Assembly (NCBI GenBank): GCA_018668255.1
Contig: JABISZ010000035.1
Location: 104,022 to 168,021, forward strand
Origin: Pseudomonadota bacterium
GTDB taxonomy: Bacteria > Pseudomonadota > Gammaproteobacteria > Ga0077536
Reading direction: 5' to 3'
DNA length: 64,000 bases
The notes beneath the pieces are model-generated. The model was not told where the DNA came from. It ran no database searches and saw only the letters and a list, made by a program, of their open reading frames with translations. Positions within the stretch are counted from its first letter, which is position 1. Every line of letters starts with the position of its first letter. Position numbers and translations under genes: made by a program. Below, one piece after another: positions 56,727 to 64,000 of this stretch.

Positions 56727-57909
56727 GAATTAATCCTAGATTAATCTCTTCAACGCTTCTACAGCCAGATAACGCCATGTCCCGAGAAAACTCATTTCGT
56801 AAAATCGACAGCGCTTTAGCGACACCCTTCTTCCCTCCTGCTCCCAAACCAAATAGATAGGGCCTCCCGACCATGCATGCTGTAGCACCTAACGCCAGAG
56901 CTTTGATTACATCTGTACCGCGGCGGATCCCTCCGTCTACGATAATTTCGACACGGTCTCCTACGGCTGAAACAACTTCAGGCAAAAGTGTTATCGGTGA
57001 AATGCTATGGTCGAGTTGGCGACCACCATGATTGGATAATATTACTGCAGTAGCTCCTAGATCAGCTGCCTTGATAGCATCCTCTACACAACAGATCCCT
57101 TTAAGGGCGAAGGGTCCATCCCACAATTTCAGCATTTCGGCAGCATCCTCCCAACTAATAGTGGGATCAAACTGTTCGTTCAAATATCCAACTAATGTAG
57201 TTGCGCTATCGCCAGACACTGGCGCTTTATGAATAACATTAGCAAGCTGAAATTCGTCTGACAATAGATATTTGATCGACCAAAGAGGATGAAGAAAAAA
57301 CGAGAACCAACTTGATAACGTGAGTTTAGGGGGGATCGCCATGCCAGTGCGAAGGTCTCTTTCTCTATTCCCGGCAACCGGAACGTCTATAGTCAAACAA
57401 AGTCCTTTATAGCCGGCAGTGCGTGCCCGTTCGATTAACTCGGAAACCAATGCTCTATCTTTGAATGGATATAATTGAAACCACTTGACACCCGTCGTAT
57501 GGCTAGCAACCTCTTCTATTGAATGGGTGCTCATTGTCGAAAGTGAGTACACGGTGCCTGCCTCAGCCGCAGCTGCACAAACAGCAAGTTCTCCGTCATT
57601 GTTAAACAGTCGCGACATACCCGTTGGCGCGCATACAATAGGGAAGTCAATTTTTTCGCCCATGACTGTGGTCGATGTATCAATATTTTGAACATTTATT
57701 AAATAGCGCGGTAGCAAATCATATCGTGCGAAGTCAGCTTGATTGCGGGCTAAGGTGACCTCACTATCCGCTGCTCCATCCATATAACCGAACATGGGCT
57801 TTGGCACCCTTAGGCGAGCATACCAGCGAAGATCCGCAATATTATGACTATGAGCGACGCACCAATTTGAAATTATCTCATCAAGCTTTTTAATCCATTG
57901 TGGGATCAT
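56713..57909 (-). CDS. FMN-dependent alpha-hydroxy-acid oxidase/dehydrogenase
   Basis: The roughly 398-residue protein is an (S)-2-hydroxy-acid-oxidizing flavoprotein: YMDGAADSEVTLARNQ, IVCAPTGMSRLF, GAVILSNHGGRQLD-type segment with the active-site His (VILSNHGGRQLD), and IIVDGGIRRGTDVIKALALGA. Substrates in this family include lactate, glycolate and mandelate. The ATG at 57909 is better placed behind AAGGA than the GTG at 57915. It is the first gene of a hydroxyacid oxidase-CoA-binding-metY run. Confidence 0.9.
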   Translation of the reverse strand: MIPQWIKKLDEIISNWCVAHSHNIADLRWYARLRVPKPMFGYMDGAADSEVTLARNQADFARYDLLPRYLINVQNIDTSTTVMGEKIDFPIVCAPTGMSRLFNNDGELAVCAAAAEAGTVYSLSTMSTHSIEEVASHTTGVKWFQLYPFKDRALVSELIERARTAGYKGLCLTIDVPVAGNRERDLRTGMAIPPKLTLSSWFSFFLHPLWSIKYLLSDEFQLANVIHKAPVSGDSATTLVGYLNEQFDPTISWEDAAEMLKLWDGPFALKGICCVEDAIKAADLGATAVILSNHGGRQLDHSISPITLLPEVVSAVGDRVEIIVDGGIRRGTDVIKALALGATACMVGRPYLFGLGAGGKKGVAKALSILRNEFSRDMALSGCRSVEEINLGLIRENR

Positions 57910-57992
57910 ATCCACTCATCCTTAAGTATTTGCATACTGCACAATAACAGATCTCGTCCCCAGCAAGAAACTGCATCGACTACTCAAGGAAT

Positions 57993-59762
57993 TTAAGCAG
58001 ATTCTAAATTAAGGTTAACAATATCTCTCGACCCGTTTTGAATAATATTCAAAAGAGAACTCGTAAAAGGCATAATTTGACTGCAATAGAAAACCGCACT
58101 ATCCATCTTTGCAGCGTAGAATGGATCACACGCACTATCTTTTAATTTTTCATTGCTTAAGGCAGCGGATTTTGCCATCATCCACCCACCACAAGTAATA
58201 CCCGCTAATTCTAGGTAACTTGAGGCGGCGGCGGCAGTGAGTTGAGGATCGCTTGCATTGGACAGCAACCAATGTGCTGCATTTTTGAGATCGTCTACAG
58301 ATGTTGCCAACGCTTTTTTTATTTTTCTCATCGCCGGCGTTGATTCATTCAATCCCGCAACGGTGTCTTGCATATCAGAGATCAACTCTTCCATTCCTCG
58401 GCCCCCATCGCGCAGCGTCTTGCGGCCGACTAGGTCTCCCGCTTGAATACCAGTAGTACCTTCATAGATAGTGGTGATCCTTGCATCTCTTTGATACTGG
58501 GCAGCCCCAGTCTCCTCTATAAAACCCATACCACCATGAACCTGCACTCCAAGTGAGGTTATCTCTTGAGCCACCTCGGTACACCAACCTTTAACTATAG
58601 GGGTCAACAAGTCTCCTCGTCTTCTAGACAGGCTCCTTTGGTCTTCATTTTGGTGACGGTCTGTCAGGTCATACTCAAAGGCACAAACGTAAGCTAAAGC
58701 TCGCATCGCCTCGATTTTCGACTTCATCGTCATCAACATACGTTTTACATCAGGATGCCGGATAATAGAGCCGCCTCCTAATGGCTGGCCTTGTACACGA
58801 GCAGTTGCATAGCTGTGCGCTAGTTGAAACGAGGCTTCTGAAATTGCCATTCCTTCTCGACCTACACCGTGCCGAGCCGCATTCATCATAGTGAACATAT
58901 ACATCAGGCCATTATTCTCTTGCCCCACAAGGTAGCCTATGGCCCCACCTGCTTCTCCATATGACATCACTGCAGTCGGACTAGCATGGATACCTAGTTT
59001 GTGTTCGAGAGAGATACACTTAACATCATTTCTTTCGCCTAAAGTGCCATCACTATTAACAAGGAATTTCGGCACAACAAAAAGGGAGATCCCTTTTACA
59101 CCTTCTGGCGCGTCAGGAGTCCTAGCCAAAACTAAATGAATAATGTTTTCAGTAAGGTCATGCTCGCCATAAGTTATGTAAATTTTTTGGCCTTTGATCA
59201 AGTAGTGATCTCCTTCCGGAACAGCCTTCGTACGAACAGCACTCAAATCCGAACCCGCTTGGGATTCGGTAAGGTTCATCGTGCCTGCCCAGTCTCCTGA
59301 TACGAGCTTATCGAGGTAGGTTGCTTGAAGTTTATCGTCACCATGCGATTGAATTGCCTCAATAGCGCCGTTCGTGAGCAACGGACAAAGAGAAAATGAC
59401 ATGTTGGCAGAGTCCCACATTTCATAGACAGCGGTTGCCATGACTTTAGGAAACCCTTGCCCTCCGAAGTTTGGACTCATAGCAAGACTGCACCATCCGG
59501 AATTTTTGAAAGCTGTATAAGCATCCTTCCAGCCTGTCGGAGTCGTAACCTGATCCTCATCCAGCTTACTACCCTCCAGATCGCCAATTCTATTGAGGGG
59601 TGCCAAGACGTCCTTGGCAAATTTACTGGCTTCTTCTAAAACTGCGTTGCTTAAGTCCAAACTGATATCATCTGTGCCTGCTAAGGCGCAAATCTGTTCG
59701 AATCCGATTAATTCGTTCAACACAAATTGCATGTCGCGCAGCGGCGCCGAATAGTCCAACAT
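57993..59762 (-). CDS. Acyl-CoA dehydrogenase, DmdC-like long form
   Basis: The 589-residue flavoprotein has the longer form of acyl-CoA dehydrogenase with an extra C-terminal domain. It has YGGQG-like PNFGGQGFPKVM, TMNLTESQAGSDLSAVRTKA, KIYITYGEHDLTENIIHLVLART, and the IYEGTTGIQAGDLVGRK segment near the catalytic base region. This architecture is that of DmdC (3-methylthiopropanoyl-CoA dehydrogenase) and many related long-chain enzymes, so substrate cannot be fixed by eye. GGAG precedes the ATG. It stands between the shc gene and the hydroxyacid oxidase with no other dmd genes adjacent. Confidence 0.88.
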   Translation of the reverse strand: MLDYSAPLRDMQFVLNELIGFEQICALAGTDDISLDLSNAVLEEASKFAKDVLAPLNRIGDLEGSKLDEDQVTTPTGWKDAYTAFKNSGWCSLAMSPNFGGQGFPKVMATAVYEMWDSANMSFSLCPLLTNGAIEAIQSHGDDKLQATYLDKLVSGDWAGTMNLTESQAGSDLSAVRTKAVPEGDHYLIKGQKIYITYGEHDLTENIIHLVLARTPDAPEGVKGISLFVVPKFLVNSDGTLGERNDVKCISLEHKLGIHASPTAVMSYGEAGGAIGYLVGQENNGLMYMFTMMNAARHGVGREGMAISEASFQLAHSYATARVQGQPLGGGSIIRHPDVKRMLMTMKSKIEAMRALAYVCAFEYDLTDRHQNEDQRSLSRRRGDLLTPIVKGWCTEVAQEITSLGVQVHGGMGFIEETGAAQYQRDARITTIYEGTTGIQAGDLVGRKTLRDGGRGMEELISDMQDTVAGLNESTPAMRKIKKALATSVDDLKNAAHWLLSNASDPQLTAAAASSYLELAGITCGGWMMAKSAALSNEKLKDSACDPFYAAKMDSAVFYCSQIMPFTSSLLNIIQNGSRDIVNLNLESA

Positions 59763-59863
59763 TATTTTTCTCCATCGGTGTAAAGAACATACGTGTCTAA
59801 CACGTATTTGGCCTAAGTCGACGAATGACTTAAACAGTGTGAAGCGACGACTCCAACGCTATC

Positions 59864-61849
59864 TTACACAGATAGGGAGTCTTCTCGCAAAAGATACGTC
59901 ATGACCTCAGCTTGGCGTGTAGGGTTATTGGCACTGAGTCGCTGATAGTATGCCAGCGCCCATACTGGGAAATAATGACTATAGCCATGGTAGCGAAGAT
60001 AGAAAACTCTAGGGAATCCTGTTCCGGTGTAAATTTTTTCATCCCACTCAGAATTGCCATTTTGATTCTCTAATAAGTAATTTATGCCTCTTTTCACCTG
60101 AGGTGTTTCTATACGACCTACCGACATCAACCCCAACAATGCCCATGAAGTCTGCGAAGGGGTGCTAACACCAATACCTGCCATGTTGCGGTCGTCGTAA
60201 CTGTTACAAGATTCGCCCCAACCACCATCTTCATTTTGCGCTTCTTCCAACCATCTAGCCGCTTTTTGCACGTAAGGTTTCTCTTTTTCTTCGCCTATCG
60301 CTCCGATCGCCGCAAGCACACTCCACGTACCGTAAACATAATTGACACCCCATCTGCCATACCACGACCCATTAGATTCTTGATTGATTTTGAGAAAGTT
60401 TAATCCCCTAGCTATCGGCGTATATTTTCGGTCGTGACCCAGCATTGCTAGCATCTCTATGCATCGAGCGGTGAGATCTGCAGTACTAGGGTCGACAAGT
60501 GCTCCATGATCAGCAAAAGGGATTTTGTTAAGATATTCAGCGTTATTATCTACATCAAAGGCAGCCCAACCTCCATCGGGATTTTGCATACCCAATATCC
60601 AGTCAACTGCTTGATCCATCCTCTTTCGATAGGTCGCGTCATCGTATGCTCCTGCCCTAAGCAATGCCATAAGCACCATACTCGTGTCGTCGACATCCGG
60701 GTACTTGTCGTTCTCATACTGAAATGCCCAACCTCCGGAGCTTAAGCCTGGTGTCTTTTGACACCAATCTCCATTGGTAAAAATTTGGTGATCAAACAAC
60801 CATTTAATAGAATTAATTATCTTAGGTTCATCCAAGGCTACATCAGCTTCTGTTAGTGCACTTAACGCTAAACAAGTGTCCCAAACTGGCGACACGCAGG
60901 GCTGACAATAGGCCTCTTCTTCATTTTCTAATATCAGAGCATCAATAGCTGCCAAAGTTCTTACAAGATCAGGGTCGCTGTCTTTCGCACCTTGAAGTTT
61001 AAGCGAAATCACTGCATTCACCATAGCCGGGAAAATAGCACCAATTCCACCAGTGCCAGAACAGTGCTCTCGCGTCCATCGTTCTGCTCGGTTAACTGCA
61101 CGACGTCTTATGGATCTGGGTATATAGGCGTCTAGTTTTTTTAGCATTCTATCAAGGAGAAGAAAACAACTTTTGATAGGTTGACGAAAATTTAGCTTAT
61201 CAAGAGTCCGTAAGTTTTTGGGATCAGAAATAAACAATTCTGACACTCCGATGTCTTCATCGACAGATACGATAGGGCGTTTAGCAAAGATTATTAAAAG
61301 TGGAACAATTACACACCTTGACCAGTAAGACACTTTATTGAGATTAAAGAACCACCATTTTGGCAGAAACATTATTTCCGCGGGCATCGCCGGCACAGTT
61401 CTCCAAGGAAGCTGATTAAACAGCGCCAGTGTAATGCGTGTGAAAACATTAACTTTCTCGGCACCGCCGTTGGTTAACACCCAATTCCGAGAACTGACCA
61501 TATGAACTTCATCTGCGGAATGCCCTGCCAATTTCAAGGCAAAGTAGGCTTTTACTGTCGCACTCATATCTCCCGGGCCATCTTGGTAAAGAGACCAACT
61601 ACCATTAATGTTTTGCCTAGCGCATATATATTTACTGATTTTTTGAGCTAGCTTCTCATCGGATCGGCCGAGAAAGTGCTGCATCAAAATATATTCCGAA
61701 GGTATGGTCGAGTCTGCTTCCAACTCAAAACACCAGTGATCCTCCAAGCACCGACCCAACAGAGCCGACTTTGATGAGTCTAATGCCTCAGCAGCAATAT
61801 GATTACTAACTTTTGGTTCTTCTAAACTTTGCTTTTGCGCAACGGCCAT
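59864..61849 (-). CDS. shc: Squalene-hopene cyclase
   Basis: Shc cyclises squalene to hopene or hopanol, the core of hopanoid membrane lipids. The 661-residue protein has the catalytic DXDD-T motif at Asp385-Val-Asp387-Asp388 (PDVDDTS) and several QW repeats (QNPDGGW, QNEDGGW, NINGSW, QESNGSW). Hydrophobic segments near residues 155-190 fit membrane association. Length is normal. The squalene synthesis genes hpnCDE and the other hpn genes usually nearby are absent here, so the cyclase is separated from its cluster or uses an imported or other substrate. Confidence 0.94.
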   Translation of the reverse strand: MAVAQKQSLEEPKVSNHIAAEALDSSKSALLGRCLEDHWCFELEADSTIPSEYILMQHFLGRSDEKLAQKISKYICARQNINGSWSLYQDGPGDMSATVKAYFALKLAGHSADEVHMVSSRNWVLTNGGAEKVNVFTRITLALFNQLPWRTVPAMPAEIMFLPKWWFFNLNKVSYWSRCVIVPLLIIFAKRPIVSVDEDIGVSELFISDPKNLRTLDKLNFRQPIKSCFLLLDRMLKKLDAYIPRSIRRRAVNRAERWTREHCSGTGGIGAIFPAMVNAVISLKLQGAKDSDPDLVRTLAAIDALILENEEEAYCQPCVSPVWDTCLALSALTEADVALDEPKIINSIKWLFDHQIFTNGDWCQKTPGLSSGGWAFQYENDKYPDVDDTSMVLMALLRAGAYDDATYRKRMDQAVDWILGMQNPDGGWAAFDVDNNAEYLNKIPFADHGALVDPSTADLTARCIEMLAMLGHDRKYTPIARGLNFLKINQESNGSWYGRWGVNYVYGTWSVLAAIGAIGEEKEKPYVQKAARWLEEAQNEDGGWGESCNSYDDRNMAGIGVSTPSQTSWALLGLMSVGRIETPQVKRGINYLLENQNGNSEWDEKIYTGTGFPRVFYLRYHGYSHYFPVWALAYYQRLSANNPTRQAEVMTYLLREDSLSV

Positions 61850-62071
61850 CTATGTATTTCCCTATCAATATCTCTACGTCAGGTCGACTATGTTCACACT
61901 AACATTCACATTTTCGCAACAGTAATGCGGTAGACACTACATTTTATGGGTTCTCCTGAGAGATGCAACATTTTTTCTTGTTAAATCAGCAAGATTTAGC
62001 ACATTTATGATGTTAAAAAGAACATCGACTCGTGTGGTAAAAAACACCACTCTTCCAAATCTGTATTTCTT
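61850..62071. other. 222-base gap between shc and the NYN gene
   Basis: No supportable gene is seen. It contains a GTGGT/ACCAC hairpin of 5 bp with a T-rich loop (62034-62050), too short and with no T-tract to be a terminator, and an AAATC/GATTT pair. The shc promoter should lie here but no good sigma70 match is obvious. Confidence 0.4.
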
Positions 62072-62563
62072 CTAGAGGATCAAACGCTCCGTAATCGGGT
62101 GAAAGGTATCCGCTTCATTTATAAGCGCACTCGACGTTAATTGCGGCACACCAAAAACTTCTGCCGTAACACCATATTTAGACTTCACTTTAGAGAGCAA
62201 TAAATCGAAGTCTCCATCACCCGAGAGTAAAATCACAGTATCCAGATTTTCACTATCCTCTAGGACATCAATGGTCAAACCTACATCCCAATCACCTTTA
62301 GCTGAGCCATCTGCTCGCTGTATGAAAGGACGAAGTTTCACTTCAAACCCTATGTGCCGTAGAGCGGATTGAAATCGGTGCTGCGGATCTGAATTTCGCT
62401 CTGTCGCGTATGCTTTAGCAATAGCTATAGTTCCTCTCTCACCAACTTGTCGCCAAAATTCCCTATAATTGAACTGGCCGTTATAAGTATCTCGCGTCGT
62501 GTAATAAATGTTTTGTACGTCCACGTAAATACCGATTCTCTTCGGATCAAGACTATCGCTCAC
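62072..62563 (-). CDS. NYN domain (LabA/DUF88) protein
   Basis: The 163-residue protein is a PIN-like NYN nuclease: RIGIYVDVQNIYYTTRD at the start, TVILLSGDGDFDLLLSKVKSKYG with the conserved Ser-Gly-Asp-Gly-Asp-Phe, and VTAEVFGVPQLTSSAL. These acids usually bind metal for RNase activity. Cellular role is unknown. Its start overlaps the SDR stop by four bases, so it is coupled to that gene. Confidence 0.88.
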   Translation of the reverse strand: MSDSLDPKRIGIYVDVQNIYYTTRDTYNGQFNYREFWRQVGERGTIAIAKAYATERNSDPQHRFQSALRHIGFEVKLRPFIQRADGSAKGDWDVGLTIDVLEDSENLDTVILLSGDGDFDLLLSKVKSKYGVTAEVFGVPQLTSSALINEADTFHPITERLIL

Positions 62564-63324
62564 AGGAAAACATCGCCCCCATTAGGGCTTAGACATTGTC
62601 CTTGAAAATGTCCGGCCGCTGCACTAGCAAGGAACACGTAAGCCCCCACAATATCGTCCACATCACCAATCCTTCCATTCGGGATTTGCATCCGGATCGC
62701 TTCAAGAGTTTCTTTAGGGACATTCTCTAGCATAGACGTCATGGTGGCTCCAGGAGCTACACAATTAGCGGTAACCTTGCGGTCACCGATTTCTAACGCC
62801 AAGCTTCTAGTGAAAGACAATATCGCACCTTTCGCTGCCGTATAGTGGCTGAACCCAGGCGCACCTTTATATGCCAATTGGGATGCTGTGTTTATGATGC
62901 GTCCATAATTCCGCTTATACATCAAAGGAAGTACTTTGCGAGTGCATAAGAAAACCCCTCTAAGATGCACTCCAATAGTATGCTCCCAATCCGCCAAAGA
63001 CGTATCTTCCACTAGCGAAGCCTTAGCAACACCTGCATTGTTGACGAGTATGTCTAAATCTGAAAATTCTCCTAAGACTTCCCCAAACATATTCTCAACA
63101 TCGCTCTCAGAACTGACATCACCCTTGACAGTAATACCATCCGCTCCTAATGAAAAAACTTCTTTAAGTACCAGTTCCGCATTAGGTTTGTCTTGCTCGT
63201 TGGGATAATTAATCGCGACACGAGCCCCTAACGCGGCAAATGCTTTGACTACGCCCCGTCCAATCCCTGAGGACGATCCAGTGACGAACACAGTTTTGTT
63301 TTTGAATTCACTTGTTGAAACCAT
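62560..63324 (-). CDS. SDR family oxidoreductase
   Basis: The 254-residue protein has the classical short-chain dehydrogenase pattern: TGSSSGIGRG (NAD(P) binding), NNAGVAKAS, NTASQL and the catalytic YxxxK in HYTAAKGAI, then an active-site Ser upstream. It resembles FabG-like 3-oxoacyl reductases but nothing fixes the substrate. The ATG at 63324 is twelve bases after AGGAG; a TTG at 63336 is too close to it. It precedes the NYN gene. Confidence 0.88.
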   Translation of the reverse strand: MVSTSEFKNKTVFVTGSSSGIGRGVVKAFAALGARVAINYPNEQDKPNAELVLKEVFSLGADGITVKGDVSSESDVENMFGEVLGEFSDLDILVNNAGVAKASLVEDTSLADWEHTIGVHLRGVFLCTRKVLPLMYKRNYGRIINTASQLAYKGAPGFSHYTAAKGAILSFTRSLALEIGDRKVTANCVAPGATMTSMLENVPKETLEAIRMQIPNGRIGDVDDIVGAYVFLASAAAGHFQGQCLSPNGGDVFL

Positions 63325-63560
63325 AGGCTTTAACAACTCCTACGAAAATAATTAGCTTAAAAAGCAACCTTAGCCCAATAAACGCAAAAAACAAAATAGC
63401 CAATTGCAGTCAACCACTCATCATTCACTCATGGTCTGCAGCCATTTCGGTCATTCAACACTTACTCTAGATATAAATCTGGTATAAAATAGAGCCATCA
63501 ATGTCCAAACGGTTCTTTCGACCACGTTAGTAAGAAAGAACAATCACCTCACATCAATAA

Positions 63561-63647
63561 GCCTGGGTGGCGGAATTGGTAGACGCAACGGACTTAAAAT
63601 CCGTCGGCTTAACGGCCGTGCCGGTTCGATTCCGGCCCTAGGCACCA
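63561..63647 (+). tRNA. leuZ: tRNA-Leu (TAA)
   Basis: An 87-base class II cloverleaf runs from GCCTGGG to the encoded CCA. The acceptor stem pairs GCCTGGG with CCTAGGC (one G-U). The anticodon loop reads CTTAAAA, giving anticodon TAA. A long variable arm (TCGGCTTAACGGCCGT) is present. A TATAAA box at 63483-63488 could be its -10 but its -35 is not convincing. The symbol is by analogy with E. coli. Confidence 0.95.
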
Positions 63648-63719
63648 TTTGTACGATTTAGCTCCTAAACCATCTCTGGCAGTGGAGACTTGTTATTAAG
63701 TAAGAGAATTTCCCCCGAA

Positions 63720-64000
63720 TCAAGGCAACTCGCTCGTTATCAAACCTTTCAGCTTTTCCTCACTTGGTTCTAAAACAACTCCATTTTCGGTAACGAGTGC
63801 GGTTACTAATTCGGCAGGAGTTATGTCAAATGATGGATTGCGGGTGTTAACTCCTTCAGCTGCCCAGTTCGATCCCCCAAAGCCTTTCACCTCATCACCC
63901 CCTCGCTCTTCAATTGGAATGTCATCACCCGTTGGCATGGAAAGGTCTATAGTTGAAAGAGGACAAGCAACGTAAAATGGAATTTTATGCCTGCGAGCTA
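63720..64000 (-). CDS. mtnA: Methylthioribose-1-phosphate isomerase, C-terminal part
   Basis: The frame ends at TGA or TAA at 63720 and is open to the right edge, so only the last part is here. It reads IPFYVACPLSTIDLSMPTGDDIPIEERG and then NPSFDITPAELVTALVTENG, which are the signatures of MtnA (S-methyl-5-thioribose-1-phosphate isomerase). The enzyme converts methylthioribose-1-phosphate to the ribulose form in methionine salvage. The aspartate in STIDLS matches the family's catalytic region. An internal ATG at 63938 is not the real start. Confidence 0.93.
   Translation of the reverse strand, partial: ARRHKIPFYVACPLSTIDLSMPTGDDIPIEERGGDEVKGFGGSNWAAEGVNTRNPSFDITPAELVTALVTENGVVLEPSEEKLKGLITSELP

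Noticed and set aside
62034..62050. A GTGGT/ACCAC inverted repeat after the NYN gene as a terminator
   Set aside because: The stem is only five base pairs and there is no T-tract in either direction outside the loop.

Overview
The window looks like a compact, AT-leaning chromosome segment of a gammaproteobacterium, most likely an uncultured marine lineage. The phylogenetic signal is gene order: initiator tRNA-rimP-nusA-infB-rbfA-truB-rpsO-pnp, rpsP-rimM-trmD-rplS, rnhA-dnaQ divergent from mltD, and pcm-nlpD are all gammaproteobacterial arrangements. The marine guess rests on methanethiol oxidase, EgtB, a DmdC-like acyl-CoA dehydrogenase and very short intergenic gaps. It is inference; I cannot name a genus.

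Layout. 1-11.7 kb: a dense translation and RNA-processing block. The rpsP-rimM-trmD-rplS operon lies next to the tRNA-fMet-rimP-nusA-infB-rbfA-truB-rpsO-pnp operon, with only a formyltetrahydrofolate cyclo-ligase gene between them. 11.8-18.1 kb: an alpha/beta hydrolase, a small conserved protein, a TPR lipoprotein, PBP1B, a lysine/alanine repeat histone-like protein, adenylate kinase and an Mth938-like protein. 18.1-21.7 kb: argD-argF-pcm-nlpD, each overlapping the next by four bases. 21.9-33.2 kb: a solitary hydantoinase B, Grx4, dnaQ/rnhA, mltD-aas, a DUF547 protein, a TVP38 membrane protein, apt, an NRDE protein and egtB. 33.4-40.1 kb: an accessory catabolic block (amidase, two luciferase-like flavin oxidoreductases, VOC protein, crotonase, DsbA-like isomerase, quinone reductase). 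40.2-47.2 kb: pncC-like, thiopurine methyltransferase, HIT, MFS, a PNPOx-like protein, a histidinol-phosphatase-like phosphatase and an RND exporter.

47.5-52.1 kb holds the most interesting locus: a methanethiol oxidase (SBP56 family) gene, five to seventeen bases before a gene that fuses a SCO1/SenC copper-chaperone domain to a di-heme MauG/cytochrome c peroxidase domain, then a MOSC protein and a secreted DUF4399 protein. 52.1-63.3 kb: an alpha/beta hydrolase with no normal start codon, a class III aminotransferase, a hot-dog thioesterase, O-acetylhomoserine sulfhydrylase, a CoA-binding protein, an FMN-dependent alpha-hydroxy-acid oxidase, a DmdC-like acyl-CoA dehydrogenase, a squalene-hopene cyclase, and a NYN protein with an SDR. 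The window closes with tRNA-Leu(TAA) and the 3' part of mtnA (methionine salvage).

How it fits together. Several genes touch C1-sulfur chemistry: methanethiol oxidase with its putative maturation factor, an enzyme family able to use methanethiol to make methionine (MetY), thiopurine methyltransferase, a DmdC-like dehydrogenase, mtnA and egtB. This suggests that methylated sulfur compounds matter to this organism, but the link between loci is inference. Intrinsic terminators are scarce and convergent genes nearly touch, as in a streamlined genome.
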